DNA of 64,000 nucleotides from an uncultured Eggerthellaceae bacterium (GTDB lineage Bacteria; Actinomycetota; Coriobacteriia; Coriobacteriales; Eggerthellaceae), in NCBI GenBank assembly GCA_937892845.1, contig CALBGP010000029.1, positions 161,289 through 225,288 on the forward strand, given 5' to 3'. Positions within the stretch are counted from its first letter, which is position 1. Each line of letters opens with the position of its first letter. Below, piece by piece: positions 35,333-44,107 of this stretch. Under the pieces are notes generated by a model. That model was not told where the DNA came from. It searched no databases and saw nothing but the letters and a program-made list of their open reading frames with translations. Position numbers and translations under genes: made by a program.

Positions 35333-36036
35333 CAACGCTGCCTTTCCCGCAAACGCCAGACAATCAGCATGAGCACCAGACCAATCAGCGTCAGCGCCAC
35401 GCCGGGCAGAAAATCACGTGCGTCGAAGGCGTCCGGATGCACCGACCCCGCTTCGACAACCGTCACCGATACCACATGCAGATCGCTCTCGCCGTCATGC
35501 TCTTTGCAAACCAGATTGAATGTGCCGCGAACTTTGAGAACGCTACCCGTGGATCCATATGCTCCATACGTATCGATCTTGCGCGCATCCGATACGCGCA
35601 TGTACGTGGTCACACTCGCGTTGTCCTCAGGAGCCGCAAGCACCACCCAGCAGTGGTCCTCATCGCCCGTAACGCGGATCGCCTCACCTACCGCCTCGCC
35701 CATGACCTGGACCTCCTGGCCGTCATAGTACGAATCCGCGCCTGCAAGGGCGGCAATCGAGGTGTCGTAGAGAAACGAGCTGTCGGGCAGCTGGCCGGTG
35801 CTGACGGTGTTGCCGGGTTCGTCAAGCGGAACGGCTGTATCCTCCGTCCCTTCGTAAGCCGCGGCTTCTTCAGGCGTGATGGCCGGATCAGAGGATTTGG
35901 CGGCTTCGCCTGCAGCACCGGTCACGGCCAGAGCGCACACGGGCACGCTCGCCGCAAGCAAAACGACGAGAAGAAGCACCGACAGAGAAGACAGCAGGAA
36001 GCCGATGCGGCGCGAAGCTGTGCGGCGACTATCCAC
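35332..36036 (-). CDS. Membrane-anchored protein of unknown function next to trkH
   Basis: GTG start at 36036. 234 residues: an N-terminal membrane segment (FLLSSLSVLLLVVLLAASV), an extracytoplasmic domain of about 150 residues and a C-terminal helix (FLPGVALTLIGLVLMLIVW). The external part has paired beta stretches, YYDGQEVQVMGEAVGEAI and LKVRGTFNLVC, that suggest an OB-like fold. No catalytic motif was recognised. It overlaps trkH by 8 bases and rsgA by 1 base, so it is translated with both. A link to potassium transport or envelope assembly is possible but unproven. Confidence 0.6.
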   Translation of the reverse strand: MDSRRTASRRIGFLLSSLSVLLLVVLLAASVPVCALAVTGAAGEAAKSSDPAITPEEAAAYEGTEDTAVPLDEPGNTVSTGQLPDSSFLYDTSIAALAGADSYYDGQEVQVMGEAVGEAIRVTGDEDHCWVVLAAPEDNASVTTYMRVSDARKIDTYGAYGSTGSVLKVRGTFNLVCKEHDGESDLHVVSVTVVEAGSVHPDAFDARDFLPGVALTLIGLVLMLIVWRLRERQR

Positions 36037-37549
36037 GGCTCACCTTCTTTCTGGGCTTCATGGACATGATCACCGAAGTCAGCAGAGCGATCAGGGCAAC
36101 GTACTCGAGACGGCCAGCCCACATGTCGAAGATATAGAGCAGCTTGAGCACATCGGGCATGCCGGGCTGGATGATGCCCACCGACATGCCGATGTTGGAC
36201 GCCATGGAGACCGATTCGAACATGGCTTCGGCGGCGTCATAGCCGAACGCAACCGTTGCGATGGTGGTGACCAGGAATGCGGCACAGAACAGCAGGAAGA
36301 CGGCAAGATTCGCTCTGACCAGGCTATTCGTGAGCGGATGGCGTCCCACATGGTAGTACATGACCACCTGTCGCGCGGAATCCGGCGCAAGCACCTCTTT
36401 GATGTAGGCCACCAGCTCTTTAAGCAGGATGCCGACGCGGAACGCCTTGATGCCGCCGGTGGTGCTTCCCGCCGAACCGCCCATGGCCATGCAGAAGATT
36501 AAGATGAGCAACGCACCGCTCGAAATGACCGTTGTGAGCTGGTTGGCCGTGATGGTCTGAAAGCCCGTAGAGGAAAACGCCACCACAACGGTGAACACGG
36601 AACGGCGCAGCAGCGTCGGCAAATCGTCGTAGACCCCGGCCGCGCACGTTGCCAGCGTGAAGACCAGAACCGCAACGCCAAGCCACACCGCCAGCGTGAC
36701 CACTTCGATATCCTTGACGAAATGGTAGATGCGTCCGCGCCAAACCTCATTGTGCAGGGTGAAGTTGATGGAGCCCAGCAGGATGAGCACCATGGCCACC
36801 ATCTCAAGCGGACCGCAGTGATAGTACAGAATGCCCGTGGACATGGCCGTCATGCCGCTCGTGTTAAACGAAGCGATGGAGAGCCACAGGCCGTTGAAGA
36901 ATGCGCGCGGCCCATCCATGCCCAACCACAAGCACAGGCACGTCATGATGACCACGCCGATGGTGATGAACAGAACGGAGAAGCGCACGATGAACTTCGT
37001 AGTCTGCATGATGTTGGGAACCACATGTTCGCTGCGGCCCTCAGAGCTGTACAACGACGAATCGACCGCAGTGCCGAACATGCCCAAAGACAAGGCGATG
37101 ACGATGACACCCTGACCGCCCACCATCTGCATGGTGAAACGCCACATGTTATCCGCAATGGAGAGATGATCGAGATCCTGCGCCAAGCTTGCCCCAGTTG
37201 TGGTCCATCCGCTCATGCTCTCGAAGAACGCATCCAGATACGAGCCGAAGTGCCCTGAGAGGTACAGCGGGATGGCGCCGATCACGGCAAGCACAAGCCA
37301 CGCAAGCGCCGTGACGGCGATGGCCTGACGGTTATCCAGCTGGCCGGGCGCAACATGCGCCATACGCAGAATGGAAGCCAAGATGAGCGCCACACCTATT
37401 GAGAGCAGATAGCGCGCGGCAGGGCCCCACTCCTGCATGACGGCAGCCACGAAGAACGGCGCGCAGAGCGCCGCCGCCAGAAACAGCATCAACGTACCCA
37501 GATAGTGGGCGATGACCCTGGAATCGTAGAGTGTGAAACGCTGCCACAT
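36029..37549 (-). CDS. trkH: TrkH/KtrB-type potassium uptake protein
   Basis: 506 residues with about ten membrane helices arranged as four M-P-M units. Filter-like loops: SMSGWTTTGASL, SFNTSGMTAMS, AFSSTGFQT and SMASNIGMSVG. It conducts K+ (or Na+) when paired with a TrkA/KtrA RCK subunit; no trkA gene lies in the window. A 60-residue membrane peptide is encoded 9 bases upstream in the same operon. The cell therefore has both the high-affinity Kdp and a Trk-type system in this window. Confidence 0.92.
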   Translation of the reverse strand: MWQRFTLYDSRVIAHYLGTLMLFLAAALCAPFFVAAVMQEWGPAARYLLSIGVALILASILRMAHVAPGQLDNRQAIAVTALAWLVLAVIGAIPLYLSGHFGSYLDAFFESMSGWTTTGASLAQDLDHLSIADNMWRFTMQMVGGQGVIVIALSLGMFGTAVDSSLYSSEGRSEHVVPNIMQTTKFIVRFSVLFITIGVVIMTCLCLWLGMDGPRAFFNGLWLSIASFNTSGMTAMSTGILYYHCGPLEMVAMVLILLGSINFTLHNEVWRGRIYHFVKDIEVVTLAVWLGVAVLVFTLATCAAGVYDDLPTLLRRSVFTVVVAFSSTGFQTITANQLTTVISSGALLILIFCMAMGGSAGSTTGGIKAFRVGILLKELVAYIKEVLAPDSARQVVMYYHVGRHPLTNSLVRANLAVFLLFCAAFLVTTIATVAFGYDAAEAMFESVSMASNIGMSVGIIQPGMPDVLKLLYIFDMWAGRLEYVALIALLTSVIMSMKPRKKVSRG

Positions 37550-37558
37550 GGAGCAAGC

Positions 37559-37741
37559 CTAACCCATGAACAGGATGCTGAGGCCTTTGCCGAAAATGAC
37601 GATGGCACCCAGCACGATGATGAACATGATGATGTACGCAAGCATGGTAAGAACACCCAACAAGGGGGTCTTCACACTTCTGTTCAGGTCACGGCCGCGC
37701 AGTTCCGGCTTCAAAACGCTCCCATCTTCGAGCTTGCGCAT
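37559..37741 (-). CDS. Small single-helix membrane protein upstream of trkH
   Basis: 60 residues: a basic N-terminus (MRKLEDGSVLKPELRGRDLN) then a hydrophobic helix (LLGVLTMLAYIIMFIIVLGA) and a short tail. The ribosome-binding site is weak (CAGGAT). It lies 9 bases upstream of trkH and 15 bases downstream of nothing else on this strand but the xth stop, so it starts the trkH transcription unit or follows xth. Topology and size resemble accessory peptides such as KdpF, but there is no sequence match. Confidence 0.6.
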   Translation of the reverse strand: MRKLEDGSVLKPELRGRDLNRSVKTPLLGVLTMLAYIIMFIIVLGAIVIFGKGLSILFMG

Positions 37742-37756
37742 ATCCTGTAGATTCTA

Positions 37757-38575
37757 CTACACCTGAACCGACGTGGTGGATACGCCATCGCCCAGCTCCA
37801 TCATCACAGGACAATGGTCGGAGCCGAAGACCTCGGGCAGAATGCAGGCGCACTCGACCTTCGAGCGCAAAGCATCGCTGACAAGGAAGTAGTCGATGCG
37901 CCACCCCGCGTTGTTCGCCCGCGCGTTGAAGCGATAGCTCCACCACGAGTACGCCCCCGTCTCATCGGGATGCAGCATGCGGAACGTATCGGCGAACCCC
38001 GCCTCAAGCAGTTGGGTGAACTTGCCGCGCTCTTCGTCTGAGAAGCCGGCGTTGCCCCTGTTGGGGCCTGGATTCTTGAGGTCGATCTCCTGGTGTGCCA
38101 CGTTGAAGTCGCCGCACATGACCACGCTCTTCGGTTCCGCGGCGCCAGGGCCTTCGACAGGCAGGGCTCCCTCTTCAAGGCCTTTGCAGAACTCACGGAA
38201 CGCATCATCCCACGCCATGCGGTGGTCTATGCGCGCAAGGCCATTCTGCGCGTTGGGGGTGTAGACGTCCACGAACCAGAATCCGGGAAATTCCAAGGCC
38301 AAAAGCCTGCCCTCATCATCAAGCTCGGGAATGCCCAGCTCGCGCACCACGCGCAAAGGCTCCATGCGCGTGAAGACCGCAGTGCCGGAATAACCCTTGC
38401 GCTCAGCGTAATTCCAATACTGGTGGTAACCGGGAAAATCGATGTCTATCTGCCCCTCTTGGAGCTTTGTCTCCTGCAGGGCCACGATATCGGCATCAAG
38501 CTGGGCGAAGATGTCTTCGAAGCCCTTCTTCATGACGGCGCGCAAGCCGTTGACATTCCAAGAGACGAATCTCAT
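37757..38575 (-). CDS. xth: Exodeoxyribonuclease III
   Basis: 272 residues. Signature motifs: SWNVNGLRA (Asn), LQETK (Glu), CGDFNVAHQEID (Asp/Asn), GWRIDYFLVS and FGSDHCPV (Asp-His). It is an AP endonuclease and 3'-5' exonuclease for base-excision repair. Its start overlaps the stop of the upstream TVP38-family gene by 4 bases. Confidence 0.93.
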   Translation of the reverse strand: MRFVSWNVNGLRAVMKKGFEDIFAQLDADIVALQETKLQEGQIDIDFPGYHQYWNYAERKGYSGTAVFTRMEPLRVVRELGIPELDDEGRLLALEFPGFWFVDVYTPNAQNGLARIDHRMAWDDAFREFCKGLEEGALPVEGPGAAEPKSVVMCGDFNVAHQEIDLKNPGPNRGNAGFSDEERGKFTQLLEAGFADTFRMLHPDETGAYSWWSYRFNARANNAGWRIDYFLVSDALRSKVECACILPEVFGSDHCPVMMELGDGVSTTSVQV

Positions 38576-39399
38576 GCCTTCTCCTTGCGATGGAACAGCT
38601 TCATGATCTTATCCCTGAACACGATGCCCAAAACGGCAAGCAGGCCGGCTGCGGCGAAGATGATGATGCTCATCAGGTAATCGCCTTCCATCAGGCCATT
38701 CGCCGCAAACGTGGACATGAGGATGCCGGGCACGCGACCAAGATTGGACAAAAACAAGTACGCACGGACATCCATGCCCGTCAGCGGCACCAAGTACGTG
38801 AACGTATCCTTCGGCAGGCCGGGGATGAGAAACAGGATGAAGACCATTGCGTCAAGCTTCTCCGACTCGTCGAAGTCGCGCATTTTTCCCATCCACTTCT
38901 CAGGGATCATGGCCTGGACGAACGGTGCGCCCAGCTTGGAAACCAACATGTAGATGAACGCGCTCGAAATCACGCAGCCCACCAAGATGATGAGCGCGCC
39001 CCACCAAGGACCGAACATCATGCCCGCGGCAACTTGAACCACTTCCCCGGGGATGAACGCGACGATGATCTGCAGCAGCTGCATGCCCAGCAGGATGAAC
39101 ACACCCAGGGCACCGGCATCGCGGACCTGATCGATGACGCGGTCGATGCCGCCCGGCTCGGTAAGCTCAGCGACGATGGGCGCCATGGCAACGCACGCAA
39201 TGGCCGTCAACACGAAAAACGCCAGAAGACCCGCGAACTTGACCACGTCCGCCTTCGTCATGCGGGCGAAGCGGGGCTTCGACGAAACGGGCTGGTCAAG
39301 GCGCTCATGGAGCTCTTCGCGGCGCTCAGCGACGTGCTCCTTGCGTTCCTCGAGGCGCTCGCTGAGGCCCTCATGATGTTCGGTCTTGCGTTCTTCCAT
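38572..39399 (-). CDS. TVP38/TMEM64 (DedA-like, VTT domain) membrane protein
   Basis: 275 residues. A charged cytoplasmic N-terminus of about 45 residues (repeated Glu/Arg/His, probably coiled-coil) precedes five or six membrane segments. The VTT-domain signature is visible in FIPGEVVQVAAGMMFGPWWG and FLIPGLPKDTFTYLVPLTG. Family members act in lipid or undecaprenyl-phosphate transport and membrane homeostasis; the exact substrate is not predictable. Overlaps xth by 4 bases. Confidence 0.82.
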   Translation of the reverse strand: MEERKTEHHEGLSERLEERKEHVAERREELHERLDQPVSSKPRFARMTKADVVKFAGLLAFFVLTAIACVAMAPIVAELTEPGGIDRVIDQVRDAGALGVFILLGMQLLQIIVAFIPGEVVQVAAGMMFGPWWGALIILVGCVISSAFIYMLVSKLGAPFVQAMIPEKWMGKMRDFDESEKLDAMVFILFLIPGLPKDTFTYLVPLTGMDVRAYLFLSNLGRVPGILMSTFAANGLMEGDYLMSIIIFAAAGLLAVLGIVFRDKIMKLFHRKEKA

Positions 39400-39456
39400 G
39401 TACCACTCTACCTCTATGCAATCTCAACGCGGCCCTTACAGCCTTCTACGTGTGCG

Positions 39457-40602
39457 TCACTCTTCGCCACGGCGGGCCTTGTCGTATTCCTCCTTGAACG
39501 CGGAGAACATGCCCTTGCTGGCCTTGAGCTGGCGCGATACGGCGCCGGCGGCCTTCTCGGCCACGCTTTCCGCAGCAGGGGCCTTAACGGAAGCTTTGGC
39601 TTTGGCCTTGGGGCTGGCGCTCTCGCCTGCGCCGGCTTCGACGTCCGCATCTGCATCGACGTCGGTTTCGGCATCTGCGGCCTCAACGGCATCGCCGTCT
39701 ATGTCCGCATCAACGGCCGGGTCGAGGTTCGCATCGGCGTCGATATCAAAGTCCGCGTCCTCTGTCTCGGAAACGGGTTTGGCCAGCTCTGCGGGCTCTT
39801 CGCCCTCATGGCGGGCCTTGTCGTACTCCTCCTTGAACGCGGAGAACATGCCCTTGCTGGCTTCAAGCTGGCGTCCTGCGGCTTGAGCGCCCTTCTCCAC
39901 GGCTTCACCCGCGCTTTTCGCAACGGCTTCCACCTTGGGCTTGGCGTTGGCAGCGGCATCTTTGATGCGTGCGCCCGCTTTGGCCGTGAATTCGCCCGCG
40001 GCCTCGGCCCAGCCGCCTTCAGGAGACAGCTCCCACACTTCATCGGAAACCATGATGGCGCCCTTGAAGACGCGCTCGTTTTCCGAACCGTCTTCGCCAT
40101 TGCCCAACGAAAGGTCCGCGCCGACACCGCGCTTGAAGCCAAGCACCAGATCAGCAGGGACTTCCAGAGCGCCCAGCAACAGGCGGGACGTAGCGCCGTT
40201 GTTGGCTTCGATCATGCGCACCGCACCGGAGCGGCGGTTGAAGGTGATGTTTCCCACGTAGCCGACAACCGTCTCATCAGGGGCAAGCAGCGGCATGCCC
40301 TCCCAAATCACGCACTTGTCCCAGTCAATGCCCAGAGCCTGGCAGGCGCGCGGGCCGGAAAGCCCCGCATCCGCATGGACCACCAGATGTCCATCGATCA
40401 CTTCGAAATCATCAAGACCCACGAACACATCCTTGCGGTGGAACATCCACAGAAGGTCAGGGCGCTTCACAATGAAGCCGATGCAACGCTTCTCTTTGGG
40501 ATGGAACACGCAACTGCGCACGCGGCCGATATGCTTCGTGCCGCGCTTGCCGCCCATGACGCGCATCTTGTGCACGGCATTGGATGTCAGGGTCTTCACC
40601 AT
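39457..40602 (-). CDS. PRC-barrel domain protein with a duplicated C-terminal motif
   Basis: 381 residues from ATG 40602 (GGAGG 6 bases upstream). Two PRC-barrel-like units occupy about residues 1-170 (GRVRSCVFHPKEKRCIGFIV, VVGYVGNITFNRRSG). An Ala/Lys-rich helical stretch follows, then SKGMFSAFKEEYDKAR, a highly acidic Asp/Ala segment, a Lys/Ala-rich stretch, and a second copy of SKGMFSAFKEEYDKAR at the end. PRC-barrels act in RNA processing or envelope-associated complexes. The duplicated motif may bind the same partner twice. The neighbour encodes a YtxH-type protein. Confidence 0.7.
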   Translation of the reverse strand: MVKTLTSNAVHKMRVMGGKRGTKHIGRVRSCVFHPKEKRCIGFIVKRPDLLWMFHRKDVFVGLDDFEVIDGHLVVHADAGLSGPRACQALGIDWDKCVIWEGMPLLAPDETVVGYVGNITFNRRSGAVRMIEANNGATSRLLLGALEVPADLVLGFKRGVGADLSLGNGEDGSENERVFKGAIMVSDEVWELSPEGGWAEAAGEFTAKAGARIKDAAANAKPKVEAVAKSAGEAVEKGAQAAGRQLEASKGMFSAFKEEYDKARHEGEEPAELAKPVSETEDADFDIDADANLDPAVDADIDGDAVEAADAETDVDADADVEAGAGESASPKAKAKASVKAPAAESVAEKAAGAVSRQLKASKGMFSAFKEEYDKARRGEE

Positions 40603-40612
40603 GTCTTCCTCC

Positions 40613-40642
40613 AAAAAAGCGGCCGGAACCAAGCCGGCCGCT
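40613..40642 (-). terminator. Intrinsic terminator between the YtxH and PRC-barrel genes
   Basis: AGCGGCCGG, 7-base loop, CCGGCCGCT, then six T on the minus strand. The T-run is followed at once by GGAGG, the ribosome-binding site of the PRC-barrel gene at 40602. The stem therefore separates two adjacent genes while touching the second gene's initiation region. Confidence 0.8.
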
Positions 40643-40670
40643 CAGACGTTTCCCATGTTGGGGGGTACGG

Positions 40671-41282
40671 TTATTTCGCTTCGCCTTCAGCGGCTTCCAC
40701 TGCCTCTTCCACCGCTTCAGCCACGTCCTCAACCTTGTCCTCCACGGCATCGGCCGCCTTGTCGGCAACCTTGGCGGCAGCTGCGATCTTCTCCTGGATG
40801 GCATCGGCTGTCTGCGTCACCTTGCCGGCGGCAACAGGGACCTTCTCGGTCACGGCAGCATGCGCAGCTTCGGCGTTTTTGACCACCTGGGCGGCAATGC
40901 GCTCACGGGCGGCGTCGATCTTCTCGCGCAGCTCGTCGTTTTTCTCCGAGAAGACGGGCTTGACTGCGCTGGCCACGTTGGTGGCGCGCTGGGCGGCACC
41001 CTGGTAGACCTGTTTGCCCTTGGCGCTTGCCTGGGTGTAGGCAGCCTGCACGCCGGCAGCGGCATCAGCATAGACGGCCTGGCCCTTCGCAGCGGCTTCA
41101 CCGTAGATGGCCTGGCCCTTTGCGGCAACCTGACCGCCGAAATCCTGAGCCTGGCCCCATGCGGCGTTGGCCTGTTCGGCAACAAGCTGGCGCGTTTCAG
41201 CGCCGGAGCGGGGAGCGTAGAGCAATGCGATGCCGGCACCTACGATGCCACCGGCAAGAAAGAGTCCGAGTTTGTTAGCCAT
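40671..41282 (-). CDS. YtxH-like membrane-anchored protein
   Basis: 203 residues from ATG 41282 with AAAGGAGG upstream. One N-terminal helix with the family signature (LGLFLAGGIVGAGIALLYAPRSGAETR), then a long Ala/Lys/Glu-rich helical region with irregular repeats of AAxKGQAxYxxA, predicted to be coiled-coil or amphipathic. YtxH proteins are general-stress envelope proteins of unclear activity. It precedes the PRC-barrel gene, separated by a terminator. Confidence 0.75.
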   Translation of the reverse strand: MANKLGLFLAGGIVGAGIALLYAPRSGAETRQLVAEQANAAWGQAQDFGGQVAAKGQAIYGEAAAKGQAVYADAAAGVQAAYTQASAKGKQVYQGAAQRATNVASAVKPVFSEKNDELREKIDAARERIAAQVVKNAEAAHAAVTEKVPVAAGKVTQTADAIQEKIAAAAKVADKAADAVEDKVEDVAEAVEEAVEAAEGEAK

Positions 41283-41377
41283 ACCTGCCTCCTTTTTCCG
41301 CACGCATGCGGTATGAGCGCCATTTGCTTGCATTATAGAAGATGCGAACCCGATTCACATCTATGTTGCCAGGGCGT

Positions 41378-42379
41378 TTATTTGCCCCGCGCAACGCAGG
41401 CTCGGACCAATCCGTCAAGCATCTCGGACAGAGACGACCCCTCGGCTTCGCAGGCCATGGGGAACAGCGACAGCTCCGTCATGCCGGGAGAAACGTTCAC
41501 TTCCAGCACATGGGCGGCCGTTCCGTCCCAGATCATATCGACGCGGCCCAGATCGCCCACGCCGTATGCCCGATACACCTCGAGTGCGGCCTGCTCGATG
41601 GCAGCACGCGCACAGGCGGCCTCTTCTTCGGTTGCGCCCAAGCTTGAGCTGCGGGGCGGGGCGAAGTAGTCCACGGCATCCGCATCCAGACGGGCTTGGG
41701 TGTCGTAGAGGCCTTCGCGGGCGCAGATCTCCACCGGAGGAAGCGCGCGGACGCTCTCCCCCGTCCCCACAACGGACACGGCCACTTCCACGCCTTCCAC
41801 CCAGCGCTCGATGAGCACTTCGTTGTCGAAAGTCAGCGCATCCAGAACGGCCACGCCCAGGCCATCCGCCGAATCGACCCGGTGGACGCCCATTGCCGAA
41901 CCGCCGCGAGCGGGTTTGACCGCCAACGGGAACGATCCGCCGGCGCGGCATGCCACCAGATCGAGCGCCGTAGCGGCGCCCATATCCTTGAACGCATCGC
42001 GGGAAATGCAGATTCCTTCGGGAACCACGGCTGCCGTGGCTTCGCCCGAAGCCTCACGATAGCTGGCAAGGCGGCGCGCCAGCGTGGACTTGTTGCGGGC
42101 GCTGCGCGCAACGGAAGCCGAGGAGCCCACGTAGGGAATGCCCAGAAGCTCAAGCAGGCTCTGGATGGTGCCGTCTTCGCCATGCTTGCCATGCAGCGCG
42201 CTGTAGACGGCATCCGGGCGCTCGCTGCGCAACGTGGGAACCAGCTGACCGGTGGTATCCAGCGGAACCACCTTATGTCCCGCGGCGGCAAGCGCTTCGC
42301 ACACGCGCTTTCCGCTTGCCAGGGAAAAATCGCGCTCGAAGGACGCTCCGCCCATGAGCACGGCGATTTTCAGACCCAT
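41378..42379 (-). CDS. ddl: D-alanine--D-alanine ligase
   Basis: 333 residues from ATG 42379; AAGGAG sits 5 bases upstream, and a GTG two codons earlier is less likely. ATP-grasp motifs: MGGASFERDFSL, LHGKHGEDGTIQSLLELLGIP (omega-loop side), LAVKPARGGSAMGV, IERWVEGVEVAVSV and VLEVNVSPGMTELSLFP. It makes the D-Ala-D-Ala dipeptide for peptidoglycan. The start overlaps the stop of the upstream aminotransferase, and it is the last gene of a compact minus-strand operon. Confidence 0.9.
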   Translation of the reverse strand: MGLKIAVLMGGASFERDFSLASGKRVCEALAAAGHKVVPLDTTGQLVPTLRSERPDAVYSALHGKHGEDGTIQSLLELLGIPYVGSSASVARSARNKSTLARRLASYREASGEATAAVVPEGICISRDAFKDMGAATALDLVACRAGGSFPLAVKPARGGSAMGVHRVDSADGLGVAVLDALTFDNEVLIERWVEGVEVAVSVVGTGESVRALPPVEICAREGLYDTQARLDADAVDYFAPPRSSSLGATEEEAACARAAIEQAALEVYRAYGVGDLGRVDMIWDGTAAHVLEVNVSPGMTELSLFPMACEAEGSSLSEMLDGLVRACVARGK

Positions 42380-42381
42380 AT

Positions 42382-43647
42382 TCACTCCTTCGGTAGTGCA
42401 CCCGCCGCGATGAACGCGCGGTAGAGCTCCAAGCTTTCCTCAATGACCAACGCAAGACGTCGGATGGCTTCGCGGATGCTCTCAGGGTCCTCGAAGCAGA
42501 ACGCGACGCGCATGCAGTTCTTGCCGCGCTTGCCGTCGGGGAAGAACCCATCGCCCGGCGTGTAGGTGACGCCGGCATCCAGGGCCTTCGAGAGCATGGA
42601 GGCCGTGTCCACGTATTCGGGCAGCGTGACCCAGACGAAGAATCCGCCTTCCGGCTTCGTCCAGCTTGCCTCCTCCGGGAAGAATTCCTCCAGGGCATCC
42701 AGCATGGCGTCGCGGCGCGTGCGGTAGGTGCGCACGAACTTCTGCAGCGTGCGCTCCCACGGCGTGTCCGTGAAGTAGTGCTCGCAGATGATCTGGTCGA
42801 ACGACGATCCGCACAGGTCGGTTCCCTGCTTGACCAGATTGATCTTCGCCAAAATGGGCTTAGGGGCCACAATCCAACCCGTTCGCAGGCCGGGGGCGAA
42901 GACCTTCGAGACAGTGCCCAGATAGACCACCTTGTCATCAAGCGCTCGCAGCGGCTTGACGTGACCGCCGTCGTAGCGAAGGCGTCCGTAGGGGTCGTCT
43001 TCGACCACCATGAAGTCGTATTCGTTCGCCAGCTCGATGAGGCGCTTGCGGCGTGCGGGACTCATGGTGACGCCGCCCGGGTTCTGGAAGTTCGGGATGG
43101 TGTAGAGGAACTTCGGGCGCTTGCCCTGGGCCGCAAGGCGCTGAAGCTCCGCCTCCAGCAGATCATCGCGCATGCCCTGCTCATCGAAGGGGATGCAATG
43201 CACGTCAGGCTCATAGGAAGAGAATGCCTGCAAGGCGCCCAGGTAGGTGGGGCCCTCCGTGATGATGACGTCGCCGGGATCGATGAAGGTCTTGGCTATG
43301 AGATCCAAGGCCTGCTGCGCGCCGGATGTGATGAGGACGTTGTCAGGCTTCACCCTGATGCCCAGGCCCTGCATCAAATCGCAGAACACCGCGCGCGTCT
43401 GTTCGCGGCCGTTGGTGCCGCCGTATTGCAGCGCCGTCGCACGTTGATCTTCGACTGCCGCGCGTGTGGCCTTCCGTATGGCCGACGCGGGAAGCAGCGA
43501 GACGTCGGGCATGCCGCCCGACAGCGAGATGATATCGCTGCGAGAAGCGGCTGCGAACAGATCGCGCACGGCAGATGAGCGCATCCGCGTCACGCGATGG
43601 GCGACTCTGTCGCCCCAGGTGTCAAATATGATATGCGAAGTATCCAT
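42382..43647 (-). CDS. PLP-dependent aminotransferase, class I/II (2-aminoadipate-aminotransferase-like)
   Basis: 421 residues. Fold-type I features: ITSGAQQALDLIAK, YTIPNFQNPGG, VVEDDPYGRLRY and the PLP lysine in YLGTVSKVFAPGLRTGW. This is the LysN/MocR-catalytic-domain subfamily without an HTH, which transaminates a broad range of amino acids. It overlaps ddl and follows the CphA-N-like gene after 4 bases. Context could suggest amino-acid supply for a ligase, but the specificity is unknown. Confidence 0.88.
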   Translation of the reverse strand: MDTSHIIFDTWGDRVAHRVTRMRSSAVRDLFAAASRSDIISLSGGMPDVSLLPASAIRKATRAAVEDQRATALQYGGTNGREQTRAVFCDLMQGLGIRVKPDNVLITSGAQQALDLIAKTFIDPGDVIITEGPTYLGALQAFSSYEPDVHCIPFDEQGMRDDLLEAELQRLAAQGKRPKFLYTIPNFQNPGGVTMSPARRKRLIELANEYDFMVVEDDPYGRLRYDGGHVKPLRALDDKVVYLGTVSKVFAPGLRTGWIVAPKPILAKINLVKQGTDLCGSSFDQIICEHYFTDTPWERTLQKFVRTYRTRRDAMLDALEEFFPEEASWTKPEGGFFVWVTLPEYVDTASMLSKALDAGVTYTPGDGFFPDGKRGKNCMRVAFCFEDPESIREAIRRLALVIEESLELYRAFIAAGALPKE

Positions 43648-43651
43648 GGGG

Positions 43652-44098
43652 TTACTCTAGCACGATGGAGTCAACGAACAAGGCCGCGTCCCGAAAAGCA
43701 CGGAAAGCGGTGATGTCGTCGCGGTAGTTGACTTCGACCCGCGCCGCAAGGCGGGCAAAATCAGTCCAGCGGGTCTTGCCCACGAAGCACAGCGGAGCCG
43801 CAACCGACGGATCGGCGGCTTCGGCTTCCGCCTGCAAGGCTATGACCAGGTGCTCAAGCAGGTGCGGCATGGACGCCTTCGCCATGCAGGAGCCGAAAGT
43901 CGGACCGAAATCATTGACGCAGGCATGGGAAGGCAAGTCCGGGAAACGCCGCGTCAGCTTGCGCGGCAGGTCCGTGCCGGCAACACCTGGCGCATCAAGC
44001 GAGGCGAAGCGGGCATCCGCAATGCGCAGATCGCATATCATGCGGTCGGCACGCACATGGAAGTGATCGAAGATGAAGACGCTTTCCGGCGTGTGCAC
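43652..44098 (-). CDS. Protein resembling the N-terminal domain of cyanophycin synthetase
   Basis: 148 residues with no membrane segment. The order of features recalls the non-catalytic N-terminal domain of CphA-type ligases: RRFPDLPSHAC, MPHLLEHLVIALQAEAE, GKTRW and an AARVEVNYRDD segment, then a short Ala-rich helix. The ATP-grasp and Mur-ligase modules of CphA are missing, so it cannot polymerise by itself. It lies 4 bases before the aminotransferase and two genes before ddl, an ATP-grasp enzyme. Assignment is by pattern only. Confidence 0.45.
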   Translation of the reverse strand: MHTPESVFIFDHFHVRADRMICDLRIADARFASLDAPGVAGTDLPRKLTRRFPDLPSHACVNDFGPTFGSCMAKASMPHLLEHLVIALQAEAEAADPSVAAPLCFVGKTRWTDFARLAARVEVNYRDDITAFRAFRDAALFVDSIVLE

Positions 44099-44107
44099 CG
44101 CTCGCCC

